Of a DNA stretch of 64,000 nt, positions 1-8,361 are shown one piece after another. Below the pieces are notes generated by a model. The model made no database searches. It was given only the letters and a program-made list of their open reading frames with translations, and was not told the DNA's origin. The stretch is from NCBI RefSeq assembly GCF_025195085.2, contig NZ_JANAVY020000018.1, positions 1 to 64,000 of the forward strand, written 5' to 3'. The position numbers and the translations under genes were made by a program. The first letter of the stretch is position 1; every line of letters starts with the position of its first letter. The stretch comes from Vibrio intestinalis. Its GTDB lineage: Bacteria > Pseudomonadota > Gammaproteobacteria > Enterobacterales > Vibrionaceae.

Positions 1-103
1 TGATAATCATGCACGAGTTTCTCATATTTTTAACTTCATGATCAGATCGTGATTACCTTGAAAAGTTCCCAATAAAATAAAGTCTTTTATTTTCAGTGGT
101 TAA

Positions 104-1081
104 AGTTCGATCCCACCCTTAACCATAGGTAAGTATCAGATCGAATCGATCTCTGATGAGTTAATTACTATACGCAAACCAAATGGTTCTGAGCTTCCAA
201 TGCCAAGGTCTATCGTTGATGAACTTACTACTTTAGTTCGATCCGGAAAAGTTTCGATTGAAGATATCAAGCAGAAAAGGGTGTTTGATAAGGTCGATAC
301 TTTGATGGAGAAGTACTTAGTAAATGGCTACCCGAATGTATTGGGACCGTTAGTTGAAGAGGTTGTTAGCAAAGGATTATCTCTATCTAATCAAGCGTCT
401 TCCGATAAAAGGGTGTTAATTATTGATGAGATTAACCGAGGCAACATCTCCAATATCTTTGGGGAGCTAATAACCTTGATTGAACCTAGCAAGAGAGCTG
501 GTGGTAAAGAGGCGCTATCGGTTAAGTTGCCATATTCTAAAGAGGTCTTCTCAGTTCCTGATAACCTGCACATCATTGGCACGATGAACACGGCTGATAA
601 GTCGTTGGCTCAACTAGACATTGCACTGCGTCGCCGTTTTCAATTTGAAGAAATGATGACTAACTATGAACTGCTTGCAGAAATTCCACTAATAGATGGT
701 ATTGATATTGAGCAGATGGTTCGAGTCATTAATAAGCGAATAGAGCTTCTGTACGACCGTGAGCACACGATAGGTCACAGCTTCTTTTTATCACTAAACG
801 ATACTCCGTCTATTGAACATCTGGCTGAAATTTTTGAATTACAGATCCTTCCATTGCTGGAAGAGTATTTCTTTGAAGATTGGGAACGAGTAGCAATGGT
901 TCTGGGTGATCACCTTAAAGCCGATGCTAGTTTGCGCTTTGTTGTTGAGCAATTTGATGCGAACGAAGTCGCGCAGTTAATGGGCGATGATTGGGATCAA
1001 ACGGGCATAAAGCCTTATGTTAGAAACGATCAAGCCTTTAACACTGCCGCCGCATATATTGGTATCTATTTTAATGTTTAG
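104..1081 (+). pseudogene. mcrB: 5'-truncated mcrB: AAA+ GTPase subunit of a McrBC-type restriction system
   Basis: McrB is the GTP-hydrolysing motor that loads McrC nuclease on methylated DNA. The visible part has Walker B (VLIIDEINRGN), the sensor segment (GTMNTADKS) and the arginine-finger region (ALRRRFQF). The first ATG is at 200, but McrB-like sequence (KYQIESISDELITIRKPNGS) continues upstream in frame to about 131. The frame is closed by TAA at 101-103. No P-loop (GxxGxGKT) and no N-terminal DNA-binding domain are visible, so the protein should not bind nucleotide normally. It overlaps mcrC by 8 bp, as in an intact operon. I infer a gene cut by recombination or decay. A start outside the window joined by a frameshift cannot be excluded. 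Confidence 0.75.
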
Positions 1082-2375
1082 TAGGAATCATGGCTCTGTG
1101 ATTGCTGTCCGTGAGTTCGGCTTATTACTCAATGGTGGTGATAAGTCGAGTATTGATTGCCAGTCAATACCGAGTAAAGCGTTTGAGTGGTTATTGGTCA
1201 ATGGACAGAGTAATAATCAAGAGTTAGTCGATCTCATAAAGGTCAAAAAGCAAGGTCGTTCAATTGCTCTGCAAGTTATCAATTATGTTGGGGTATTAGA
1301 AACGCCTTGCGGCACCCGGATTGAAATTCTTCCTAAAATTTCAGAGAAGGAAGATAACCAAACAGCCACGAAAGTGCTTCTCAAGATGCTTTCAACGGTC
1401 CATAAACTTAACATGCATAGGTTCGAAAACTCATCGCTACAAACGTTAAAAAGACCTCTTTTTGAAATCTTGATTGGCTATTTTTTGAATGAAGTCTCTA
1501 GTGTTATCAAGAAGGGCATTCGTAATCAGTACACAAGAGTTCAAGCGCGCAAGCCTTACTTAAAAGGTCAGCTACAAGCATCAAAGCAAATAAATCAAAG
1601 GCCGGGCTGCTTAAATAGTTTTAACGTTGCTTACGATGAATTCTCTCCGGATAGAGCAGAAAACAGACTGATACGAACTGCAGTGAGCCAGGTGATTAAG
1701 TGGAGCAAAAATAGTGATAACTTACGTTTGGGTAGTGAATTACAATTTGCACTTGATGATATCCCTAACTCTAAAAATTATGTATTGGATTTTCGTCAGT
1801 GGTCCAAGGATCGTTCTCTGGTTCACTATCGTGCTGTGAAGCCTTGGTGTGAGTTGATTTTGAGTTACCAATCACCAATATCCTTTTCAGGAGGGCACGA
1901 GGGCATCTCGATGCTTTTCCCTATGGAAAGACTATTTGAACAATATGTAGCGATCATGCTAGAAAAATCGCTGCATCATGATCTTACGTTAAGAACTCAG
2001 ACGAGAGATTGCTCACTAGTTACTCATACGCCTGGCTTAGGAAAGCCTCAAGATTGGTTTAGACTTAAACCTGATATCGTCGTTAGCGATAAGAGTACTG
2101 GCGAGACGCTCTATGTAGCAGATACAAAGTGGAAGCGAATTGATGAGGGAAAAGCTACTGCTAAGCAAAAGTACCTTATTAAACAATCTGATATGTATCA
2201 GATGTTTGCATATGGCCAAAATTATTTAGATGGGGAAGGAGTGCTCTATCTTATCTATCCTGCGTACGAATGCTTTAAAAAGTCTCTACCACCATTTAGC
2301 TTCAATCACCGACTGACGACTAAAGTTATTCCATACGATCTTACAAACGATGATTGTGAATTATTACGTATGTAA
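1074..2375 (+). CDS. mcrC: McrC family nuclease subunit
   Basis: This 433-residue protein matches the McrC family, the endonuclease partner of McrB in modification-dependent (type IV) restriction. The C-terminal third carries a PD-(D/E)xK core: KPDIVV, about 20 residues, then YVADTKWKR. The ATG at 1074 is preferred to an ATG at 1017 because it gives the usual short mcrB/mcrC overlap and a family-like N terminus (MFSRNHGSVIAVREFG). The frame is intact. With mcrB truncated, restriction activity is doubtful unless another motor is used. Together with the neighbouring integrase it marks horizontally acquired DNA. Confidence 0.85.
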   Translation: MFSRNHGSVIAVREFGLLLNGGDKSSIDCQSIPSKAFEWLLVNGQSNNQELVDLIKVKKQGRSIALQVINYVGVLETPCGTRIEILPKISEKEDNQTATKVLLKMLSTVHKLNMHRFENSSLQTLKRPLFEILIGYFLNEVSSVIKKGIRNQYTRVQARKPYLKGQLQASKQINQRPGCLNSFNVAYDEFSPDRAENRLIRTAVSQVIKWSKNSDNLRLGSELQFALDDIPNSKNYVLDFRQWSKDRSLVHYRAVKPWCELILSYQSPISFSGGHEGISMLFPMERLFEQYVAIMLEKSLHHDLTLRTQTRDCSLVTHTPGLGKPQDWFRLKPDIVVSDKSTGETLYVADTKWKRIDEGKATAKQKYLIKQSDMYQMFAYGQNYLDGEGVLYLIYPAYECFKKSLPPFSFNHRLTTKVIPYDLTNDDCELLRM

Positions 2376-2492
2376 TTGCTTGAGCTGCTTTTGTATCACT
2401 AATGTTGAGGTCTATTGAGCATCTTCAATAAAAGCTTAACGCTACTAGCAAGCGAAAATATTAAACTGGATAATTTCATACTTGAGTGAACA

Positions 2493-3710
2493 CTAATCAG
2501 AGTTATGTGAGCTTGAGACAAATTCACTCCACCACTGCATGATTTCTTTTCTTTGTTCGAAGAAATCAGAGCGGTTATAGCTTGCTCTTGTCGTATTCTT
2601 GTCCATGTGCGATAGGCAAGCTTCAATATGCAGTGTGTCAAAGCCTTGCTCGTGTAGGGCGGTTGATGCAATAGCTCTTAAACCATGTGCAACGAGTTCA
2701 TCTTTAAACCCTAAGCTGCGTTTTAAAGCAGCATTGGCTGTGTAGATGCTTATATGACTCTGTGGGTTTCGTTCACCAGGGAAGACGAATTCTTTACCGT
2801 CACTTTGAATTCTGATTCGTTCAAGTACGGTAATAGCCTGCTCAGTTAGAGGAACTCTGTGTTCACGTCTACGCTTCATTTCTTCAGCAGGTATGGTCCA
2901 GCATCGGTTTTTTAAATCTATGTCTTTCCAGCGTGTTCTTGCCGCTTCTTTTGGACGTGCGATGGTGTGCAACTGCCAAAGTAGCAGTAGTTTGGTTTTA
3001 TCTTGGATGTTTTCATTTTGCTCCAATCGAGATAAAAAGTCGCCTAATAGTTCAGGACGAATGGTAGGCATGTTTTCAACTTGGTGTTTCTCAAATGAAT
3101 TGATCATTTTTGTTAGAGGATTAGCGGCGATGACATCGCTTGCTACAGCGTATTCCATTATTTGATTTAGGCTTTGGCAAATTCTTTTAATCGTTGATAA
3201 CTTGCCTTCGGACTCTAACGGCCTCAGTGTTTCAATAGCATCACGTCGACTAATCTCGCTTATGGGAAGTGCGCCTAAATGATCGAATACGTATTTTTCC
3301 AATGTTCTCCAGGTTCGTTCTGCATGAAAAGGACTAACAGACTTACGTTTTCTTTCAAACCACATCGTTGCAACTGAAAGAAAGTTATCGTTGTGCTTAC
3401 GCAGCTCTTCAATTCTCTTATCTTCTTTGAGGCGCTTAGGATCTAAACCTAACGCAATTTGTTTGCGATATTCTGCTGCTTCTAATTTGGCGGCAGCCAG
3501 ACCTAAAGAAGGATAGGTTCCCATTGAAATTTTAGTTAGTTTTCGCGTTACAGGGTGACGATACTTAAACTGCCAGGCTTTTGTTCCTTTTCCGGAAGTG
3601 GAGCGTTTAGGGCGAATACGAAGTTGTAAGCCCTCTTCAACAGTGTAGGTATATTCCTTGTCCTTGATAACAAGTGCTTTGATTGATGTATCTGTAATCC
3701 GTTTAGCCAT
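2493..3710 (-). CDS. P4-type tyrosine integrase of a genomic island
   Basis: A site-specific recombinase of 405 residues. The N-terminal DUF4102-type arm-binding domain (MAKRITDTSIKAL, then GLQLRIRP and FKYRHPVTRKLTKISMG) is followed by a SAM-like core-binding region and the C-terminal catalytic domain. Catalytic residues visible are R in TIARPKEAARTRW, HGLR, LSHMD and the tyrosine in ASYNRSDF, so it looks active. ATG at 3710 is chosen because the longer open frame reads through the 12-bp tandem repeat upstream. It is convergent with mcrC across 117 bp with no clear gene. Such enzymes usually integrate at tRNA or tmRNA genes. No such gene is seen here, so the attachment site is unresolved. 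Confidence 0.9.
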   Translation of the reverse strand: MAKRITDTSIKALVIKDKEYTYTVEEGLQLRIRPKRSTSGKGTKAWQFKYRHPVTRKLTKISMGTYPSLGLAAAKLEAAEYRKQIALGLDPKRLKEDKRIEELRKHNDNFLSVATMWFERKRKSVSPFHAERTWRTLEKYVFDHLGALPISEISRRDAIETLRPLESEGKLSTIKRICQSLNQIMEYAVASDVIAANPLTKMINSFEKHQVENMPTIRPELLGDFLSRLEQNENIQDKTKLLLLWQLHTIARPKEAARTRWKDIDLKNRCWTIPAEEMKRRREHRVPLTEQAITVLERIRIQSDGKEFVFPGERNPQSHISIYTANAALKRSLGFKDELVAHGLRAIASTALHEQGFDTLHIEACLSHMDKNTTRASYNRSDFFEQRKEIMQWWSEFVSSSHNSD

Positions 3711-3763
3711 AATCATAATCACATAGATGAGCGAGTAGAGACCATTGTATAGCAATATAATCT

Positions 3764-3787
3764 GGTGGGGTACCAGGTGGGGTACCA
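3764..3787. repeat. tandem 12-bp direct repeat upstream of the integrase
   Basis: Two perfect head-to-tail copies of GGTGGGGTACCA lie 54-77 bp upstream of the integrase start. Each contains the palindrome GGTACC. Their position suggests integrase or excisionase arm-binding sites, or part of the attachment region. That role is inference. Confidence 0.6.
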
Positions 3788-4159
3788 AAGTGATGGTTTT
3801 CAATAAAACGTTGTGGGACTTCCTGGAATTGAATGTTTGGTTAAGTTGCTGATTTTAATGGTTTAAAAAGATTTTCTGGTAAGCTATGAGATTTAAATGC
3901 GGGTGACCCGGAAACCATTGGATTGACATGGGATTAACCTTGGAAATTCTTCGTTGGCGTCAATTGTAAGGGTTATCAGCCAAGAGTAAAGGGTAAAACG
4001 AGTGAAGTGATTAAAGGATACCCGGGTTAAATCAGGGCTAAGGGATAAATGCGAAAAGTTCGTCGATAGTGCCACTAGCGCTCACTAAATTATTTTGTCA
4101 GTGAGCGCCAGCCTTGGTTTAGCACTGTGCTTGGGCTATCGAATCAACTCGTAAATTTG
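3788..4159. other. intergenic stretch at the island edge, no supported gene
   Basis: About 370 bp without a convincing reading frame. It contains the palindrome CGGGTGACCCG at 3900-3910, ACCCGGGT at 4020-4027 and a 9-bp inverted repeat at 4078-4108. It separates the integrase from the pirin gene and probably contains the island boundary. No tRNA 3' end or duplicated attachment core was recognised. Confidence 0.5.
4078..4108. repeat. inverted repeat downstream of the pirin gene
   Basis: GCGCTCACT and AGTGAGCGC form a perfect 9-bp stem with a 13-nt loop, 52 bp past the pirin stop codon. No T-run follows on either strand, so it is at best an atypical terminator for the leftward pirin gene. Confidence 0.45.
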
Positions 4160-4855
4160 CTATGGTAAATCAAAGATCAAAGCTTTGATGGTTTGTTGCC
4201 CGCTGTTCCGCAGAGTAATGTGAGTTTGTTGTTCTATCTTCGCACCATCGCCCGCGTGCAAAATCACGTCATCAACAGACAAGTCACCCGATATTTGGTG
4301 TACGTAGATATTGCGTTCGCCATTGATAGGCAACTCTAGTTCTTGAGGTGGCTCTAAGACGAGCTGATATAACGTGGCGTCTTGCTTGATATGCAGTGTG
4401 CCATTTTCACCCGTAGGCGTTGCGATTGTGGTTAAGCCATTGTTAGCACCGAAGTCTTTCTGTTGATACCCGGGCTTTTGTCCAACCACATTAGGTTGAA
4501 TCCAAATTTGAAGAAAGTGCAACTTGTCTTGTGCTGAGCCATTGTACTCACTGTGATAAATGCCACTTCCAGCAGACATCAGCTGAAATTCTCCCGCGGG
4601 TAAGCTTTGGATATTACCTTCGCTGTCTTTGTGCTCAATTACCCCTTCAAGTACATAGCTGATTATTTCCATATCTTTATGGCCATGAGTATCAAATCCG
4701 GCCGATGGCTCAACGATGTCGTCATTGATCACTCTGAGGGAAGAAAAGCCCATTTGAGCAGGGTCATAATAGTGACCGAAAGAAAAAGTATGTTTGCTAT
4801 CTAGCCAGCCAAAATTTGCTTGGCCTCTGTCTTGAGCATGACGGACTGTAATCAT
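4160..4855 (-). CDS. pirin family protein (quercetinase-like bicupin)
   Basis: A 231-residue cytosolic bicupin of the YhhW/pirin type. Family signatures are ARGHANFGW-like RGQANFGWLDSKHTFSFGH, FDTHGHKDMEIISYVLEG and the metal-site segment GSGIYHSEYN. H in THGHKDME and the histidine of YHSEY should ligate the active-site metal. YhhW has quercetin 2,3-dioxygenase activity in vitro; the natural substrate is unknown. The start at 4855 (MITVRHAQD) matches the family and has AAGGAG 8 nt upstream, whereas an upstream in-frame ATG at 4882 has none. It is transcribed divergently from the acetyltransferase across 319 bp in which I recognise no operator. Confidence 0.85.
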   Translation of the reverse strand: MITVRHAQDRGQANFGWLDSKHTFSFGHYYDPAQMGFSSLRVINDDIVEPSAGFDTHGHKDMEIISYVLEGVIEHKDSEGNIQSLPAGEFQLMSAGSGIYHSEYNGSAQDKLHFLQIWIQPNVVGQKPGYQQKDFGANNGLTTIATPTGENGTLHIKQDATLYQLVLEPPQELELPINGERNIYVHQISGDLSVDDVILHAGDGAKIEQQTHITLRNSGQQTIKALIFDLP

Positions 4856-5174
4856 AAGCTTGCTCCTTTTTGACTGCTTCACTGGTTATTGTTGATGACT
4901 GTAGTGTAAGCATCTCGTCAGAGGATAGAATGAGAGGTTGTTGATGATGTAATTCAAATTTTTTGAACATCTCGTTAAGGTTTAATTTTTTAAAGACGCT
5001 CCCATTTTATCTATCTGTTGTGGGCAAAGTTTGTATTCAAACTCGAGTTATATATAGTCATGTATTCAAAAGGATAGGGAATATGTTCTAACGGCTCTAT
5101 TGCCAATATCCTGATTGCTTTAAGTAATACCGCTGATATCAAAGCTAACGACATGGAACTGTGAGAGAAAGGAT

Positions 5175-5690
5175 ATGTTAGAGACAGAAAGGCTGATTCT
5201 AAAGCCGGTCACGCAACAAGATATTGATATTTATACTGAGTTACTCTCGTGCCCGAAAATAACCCGTTATCTACCGGGTGGTCAGCCATTTAGTGATGAA
5301 TATATTAAAAACTATGTTCCGAAAAAAGTCGCACATTGGCGACATGGTTTTGGCACGTTTATTCTGTTTTTAAAGTCTGATCCAAGGATGAAAATTGGCT
5401 ATGCGGGTGTGGAATACACCACTGATAGTCAGGTGCCTGATATTCGTTATGGCCTGCTCGAAAGTTATCAAGGTTTTGGCTATGCGTATGAAGCAGCAAA
5501 AGCATCGGTTGAATATACATTAACCAACACGGACATTAAGCGCATATTTGGTGTTGCCGTTGAAGAGAACCAAGCATCAGTGAAGTTGCTTAAAAAGTTA
5601 GGTATGCAACCAAGTGACACCGTTGTTTATGATGCGGACGGTTTAGTTACCTTCTCAATCACGCAAAAGGATTTAGAGAGTGAAGCGTAA
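5175..5690 (+). CDS. GNAT family N-acetyltransferase (RimJ/RimL type)
   Basis: A 171-residue acetyl-CoA-dependent acetyltransferase. The N terminus METERLILKPVTQQD is typical of the RimJ/RimL subgroup. RYGLLESYQGFGYAYEA is the acetyl-CoA-binding segment, and EENQASVKLLKKLGM is the classic C-terminal motif. Members modify protein N termini, amino acids or small amines; the substrate cannot be read from sequence. AAAGG precedes the ATG. The last 11 bp overlap the start of the M23 peptidase gene, which suggests translational coupling. Confidence 0.85.
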   Translation: MLETERLILKPVTQQDIDIYTELLSCPKITRYLPGGQPFSDEYIKNYVPKKVAHWRHGFGTFILFLKSDPRMKIGYAGVEYTTDSQVPDIRYGLLESYQGFGYAYEAAKASVEYTLTNTDIKRIFGVAVEENQASVKLLKKLGMQPSDTVVYDADGLVTFSITQKDLESEA

Positions 5691-6195
5691 ACTGTCTGTT
5701 TGCCTATTCGCCGTGTTATTGATTGGCTTGGCGCTTCCTAGTCAAACGGTTATTCCAGTTAAAAATGCCAGTTGCCATGACTGGAATCCCAAAACATTTT
5801 GGTTCGAGCCGTGGGGTTCTTCTGGAGTGCACAAGGGTATCGATGTTTTTGCCGCAGAAAACACCCCAGCCATTGCCGCAGCATCAGGGTTTGTGTTGTT
5901 TAAAGGTGAACTCGCAAAAGGTGGAAAGGTAGTATTAATGCTTGGGCCTAAATGGCGTTTGCACTATTACGCGCACTTGAGTGACATCGAATCGAAACTT
6001 AGCTTTTGGGTGGATAAAGGACAACAGATTGGCGGGGTAGGCACAACAGGAAACGCGGTGGGTAAACCTGCTCACCTGCATTATTCCGTCGTAACTTTGC
6101 TGCCATATCCGTGGCTTATCACGTCAGAAACTCAAGGTTGGAAGAAGATGTTTTACCTTGACCCTGCTTTGGGATTTGAAAGTTGCCAACGCTAA
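5680..6195 (+). CDS. M23 family peptidase (LytM-like), exported
   Basis: A 171-residue exported zinc peptidase-like protein. A GTG start at 5680 gives a clear signal peptide (KRK followed by LSVCLFAVLLIGLALPS). The mature part carries the LytM signatures: H..D in GVHKGIDVFA, then HYYAHL, then HLH in KPAHLHYS. All expected metal and catalytic residues are present, so activity on cell-wall peptides is plausible. It is shorter than most envelope M23 proteins and lacks LysM or coiled-coil regions. It overlaps the preceding acetyltransferase by 11 bp and is probably co-transcribed. Confidence 0.85.
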   Translation: MKRKLSVCLFAVLLIGLALPSQTVIPVKNASCHDWNPKTFWFEPWGSSGVHKGIDVFAAENTPAIAAASGFVLFKGELAKGGKVVLMLGPKWRLHYYAHLSDIESKLSFWVDKGQQIGGVGTTGNAVGKPAHLHYSVVTLLPYPWLITSETQGWKKMFYLDPALGFESCQR

Positions 6196-6278
6196 TTAGG
6201 TATTAGATGAGATAGTTAGCGTCTTTGTATTAGAACCAAAGCGCGTGTTAATTTGTCCTTAAGCGGTTGGTAATCGGT

Positions 6279-6719
6279 TTAAGGGCATTGGACAAACTCA
6301 GTTTGCTTACTATCGATGTCCAACGCTGTTTGATGACTTAATGCCATTGTCTCTGGGTTGGTAGGAAACTGAGCACCAGTTCCGGGCCAGTAGTAAATAC
6401 CATTGTCTAAGCATAGAGTCACTATCACGGGATTTGTGTCTAATTCTTTCTTCTCTTCTTTTTCAAAATAACCGACAAATTCGATGTTATCGTGTGTTTC
6501 ACCGCGAAACGTCTCGACCACTTGTGCATGGTAGATATGCTTATCGTCGTGTTCTTCTTCAACCACATCTACTTTGGTGTATTTCAATACAGCTGAATAG
6601 GGTGTTTCATGAATTGCGTTAGTTAGGGAAGTGTTGAGTTCGTTGTCCGCAATTGCCGAGTGAGATAGTGTGAAACATAAAGTGCTGAGCAGGGAAAGAT
6701 TGTGCGTAAGCCTTGTCAT
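6279..6719 (-). CDS. small exported protein of unknown function
   Basis: A 146-residue protein that I do not recognise. The ATG at 6719 is chosen because it has a GGAG site and begins a good signal peptide (MTRLTHNLSLLSTLCFTLSHSAIA, probable cleavage after SAIA). The mature region is acidic (VVEEEHDDKH) and probably beta-rich. It contains one internal Cys (VTLCLDN) and ends in QCP, so a disulfide is possible. It lies 35 bp downstream of the NifW-like gene on the same strand and is probably in the same operon. Confidence 0.6.
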   Translation of the reverse strand: MTRLTHNLSLLSTLCFTLSHSAIADNELNTSLTNAIHETPYSAVLKYTKVDVVEEEHDDKHIYHAQVVETFRGETHDNIEFVGYFEKEEKKELDTNPVIVTLCLDNGIYYWPGTGAQFPTNPETMALSHQTALDIDSKQTEFVQCP

Positions 6720-6754
6720 CGTTAACTTCTCCGTAAGTTGCATCAAATTAAACT

Positions 6755-7030
6755 CTAGCGCCGTTGGCAAGTAGTACAGCCTCGACATGCTTGGCGAGTT
6801 TGCTTATTAAGTTTGGAGCGTTGTACTTTGCAATAGGCGTTTTTCAGTGCTCGCCTTCCAGAAAACCAATCGTCCGGTTTGGTCAGAATTACATAACCAT
6901 TAAAGCGCTTGACTAGCTCTATGCGGTTTGCAGCAATGAACTTGCTGTCGTAACCAATTTCAAAGTAGTCCAGAGCCTGCTCAATTGAGGTGAAATTGGC
7001 GATGGTTTGTTGGATCTCAGATGCGCTCAT
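6755..7030 (-). CDS. NifW-like small protein
   Basis: A 91-residue protein. Its central segment (ALDYFEIGYD, then ANRIELVKRFNGYV) resembles the core of NifW, the small nitrogenase-stabilising protein, in which a DFL.FFGV.YD segment is followed by VNRLHILQRFH. No nif gene lies anywhere in this window, so a role with nitrogenase is not implied. The last 15 residues are unusual (CRGCTTCQRR), a Cys-rich tail that could bind metal. It is the first gene of a probable two-gene leftward unit with the exported protein and is divergent from the SUKH gene. Confidence 0.55.
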   Translation of the reverse strand: MSASEIQQTIANFTSIEQALDYFEIGYDSKFIAANRIELVKRFNGYVILTKPDDWFSGRRALKNAYCKVQRSKLNKQTRQACRGCTTCQRR

Positions 7031-7181
7031 AACCGCCTATGTGGTAACAAGGTTAAGTTGATGTCATTGTATCTTAAGTTATGGGTAAAAATAATCAGCG
7101 ATGTTTGATGTGCCTCGCTCGACAATTGCTACTTGGCTGTATATATTCGTCTATCCCTATGATTTAAAGAAAGTTATCTCC

Positions 7182-7769
7182 ATGTCTGCACCACAAATCA
7201 CCACTTTCAACGAAGTTTTTGGACAAGATTCGCTAATCGCGCGAGCTAACCCTAATCTTGAGAAGTTCCAGTTTGTTCCCAGTGAAGAACCTATTCCAGA
7301 GGCATTCATTACAACGTTAAAGAATGATTTGCAGATCGAACTGCCGAGTATGTTTATCGACTTCACAAACCAATGTGGTGGATTTGCTGCAGGAGCGGAC
7401 TTTCTCTACCCGTCTGCGCGTAAAGATGGGGCGATTTGTTCTCCGTTTGTCGAGTTTGAGTTTGAAAATCGCCTGACGGGTTTGAGTTTGTTTGAAGGGT
7501 TTATCGCTCCGGGGAGTAATGCATACGATACACAATTAAGTACCTTAGTAGACTGCTTTACTGATGATTACCATGCGAGTGAGCTTAACGGCAGAGACTT
7601 ACGAAAACTTATTCCGTTTGTGTGTGAAAACGGGGATCTTCTGTGTTTGGATTACAACGATGCCAATGATGGCGAACCATCGATTGTCATGGTCACTTAT
7701 GATGGTGTTGCTATCACTCGCGTATTAGATAACTTCGAAGCAATGTTACTCGCAATGGTAATACGTTAA
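7182..7769 (+). CDS. SMI1/KNR4 (SUKH) domain protein
   Basis: A 195-residue cytosolic protein of the SUKH superfamily. It has the LPSMFIDFTNQCGGF segment (family pattern LP..y..fl...nGg), then LIPFVCENGDLLCLDY (family pattern fa.d.gg...clD). Many SUKH proteins are immunity proteins for contact-dependent or polymorphic toxins; others are housekeeping. No toxin gene is adjacent, so immunity is only a possibility. The ATG at 7182 is preferred to 7101 because the upstream extension looks non-native. Its end overlaps the convergent membrane-protein gene by 4 bp. Confidence 0.65.
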   Translation: MSAPQITTFNEVFGQDSLIARANPNLEKFQFVPSEEPIPEAFITTLKNDLQIELPSMFIDFTNQCGGFAAGADFLYPSARKDGAICSPFVEFEFENRLTGLSLFEGFIAPGSNAYDTQLSTLVDCFTDDYHASELNGRDLRKLIPFVCENGDLLCLDYNDANDGEPSIVMVTYDGVAITRVLDNFEAMLLAMVIR

Positions 7770-8314
7770 CGAACATCCTGTACGACAAGTTCAACCATTA
7801 ATGTGTCAGATATTGCTTGCGCCAACTGGTGGATTTTTTCGCGGTCTGAGCTTTCCTCAATCGTATGGTCTCGACCCTGTTTAGGCTCTAAGTACAAATA
7901 GGCGGTGCTAGGATCGCCTTCATCGTAAGTAATCTCGACACGCACTCGTTTAAGGTCGTATTTGCTGAACAGTTTTTTACCATTCAATAGGATGTCACTG
8001 TTATATCGGTAAAGCTCATAGCGCTGACCAAAGATAAGCTTACGTACGTCATTAAGCAATTTCAGTACGATGATGATTCCTGCAAAGGCGAACAGTGAAC
8101 TGATCGCGATTAGGATGAAATCATCTTTAGTAAGATTCTCGTACCTTTCCCATGTTAATTGCAACTCTTGGCCGATAAGAGAGGCATCAAGCAGGATCCA
8201 CCACCAAACAATGACAAATCCGCCAAACATTAAACAGCGCTTAAGCTGTTGGCAACGAGAACGAACAAGGACAAGCCGATCACTATTTTGAGAAGCGATA
8301 TATACAGCACTCAT
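7766..8314 (-). CDS. two-TM membrane protein, tandem paralogue 1
   Basis: A 182-residue inner-membrane protein of unknown function. Two hydrophobic segments lie at about residues 28-50 (CLMFGGFVIVWWWILL) and 66-90 (FILIAISSLFAFAGIIIV), followed by a cytoplasmic C-terminal domain. Segments such as ILLNGKKLFSKYDLKRVRV and a terminal LAQAISDTLMVEL correspond to IYFGKRKLYSYFDIQSFEI and LAEHISNAIRVKI in the next gene upstream, so the two are tandem duplicates. GGAGG lies 9 nt before the start. The genes are 47 bp apart and probably form one operon. Confidence 0.65.
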   Translation of the reverse strand: MSAVYIASQNSDRLVLVRSRCQQLKRCLMFGGFVIVWWWILLDASLIGQELQLTWERYENLTKDDFILIAISSLFAFAGIIIVLKLLNDVRKLIFGQRYELYRYNSDILLNGKKLFSKYDLKRVRVEITYDEGDPSTAYLYLEPKQGRDHTIEESSDREKIHQLAQAISDTLMVELVVQDVR

Positions 8315-8361
8315 TGGATAGGCCTCCTATGGTTTGGGTAGCAAAGAGCATTTAACTCTCA

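Noticed and set aside
96..121. GTTCGATCCCACC resembling a tRNA T-loop 3' end left of mcrB
   Set aside because: The flanking bases do not form the 5-bp T-stem, no acceptor stem or CCA context is present, and part of it lies in the frame read toward McrB.
3893..4075. 60-codon open frame on the minus strand between integrase and pirin
   Set aside because: No ribosome-binding site, no family resemblance, and it spans palindromic sequence typical of an intergenic region.
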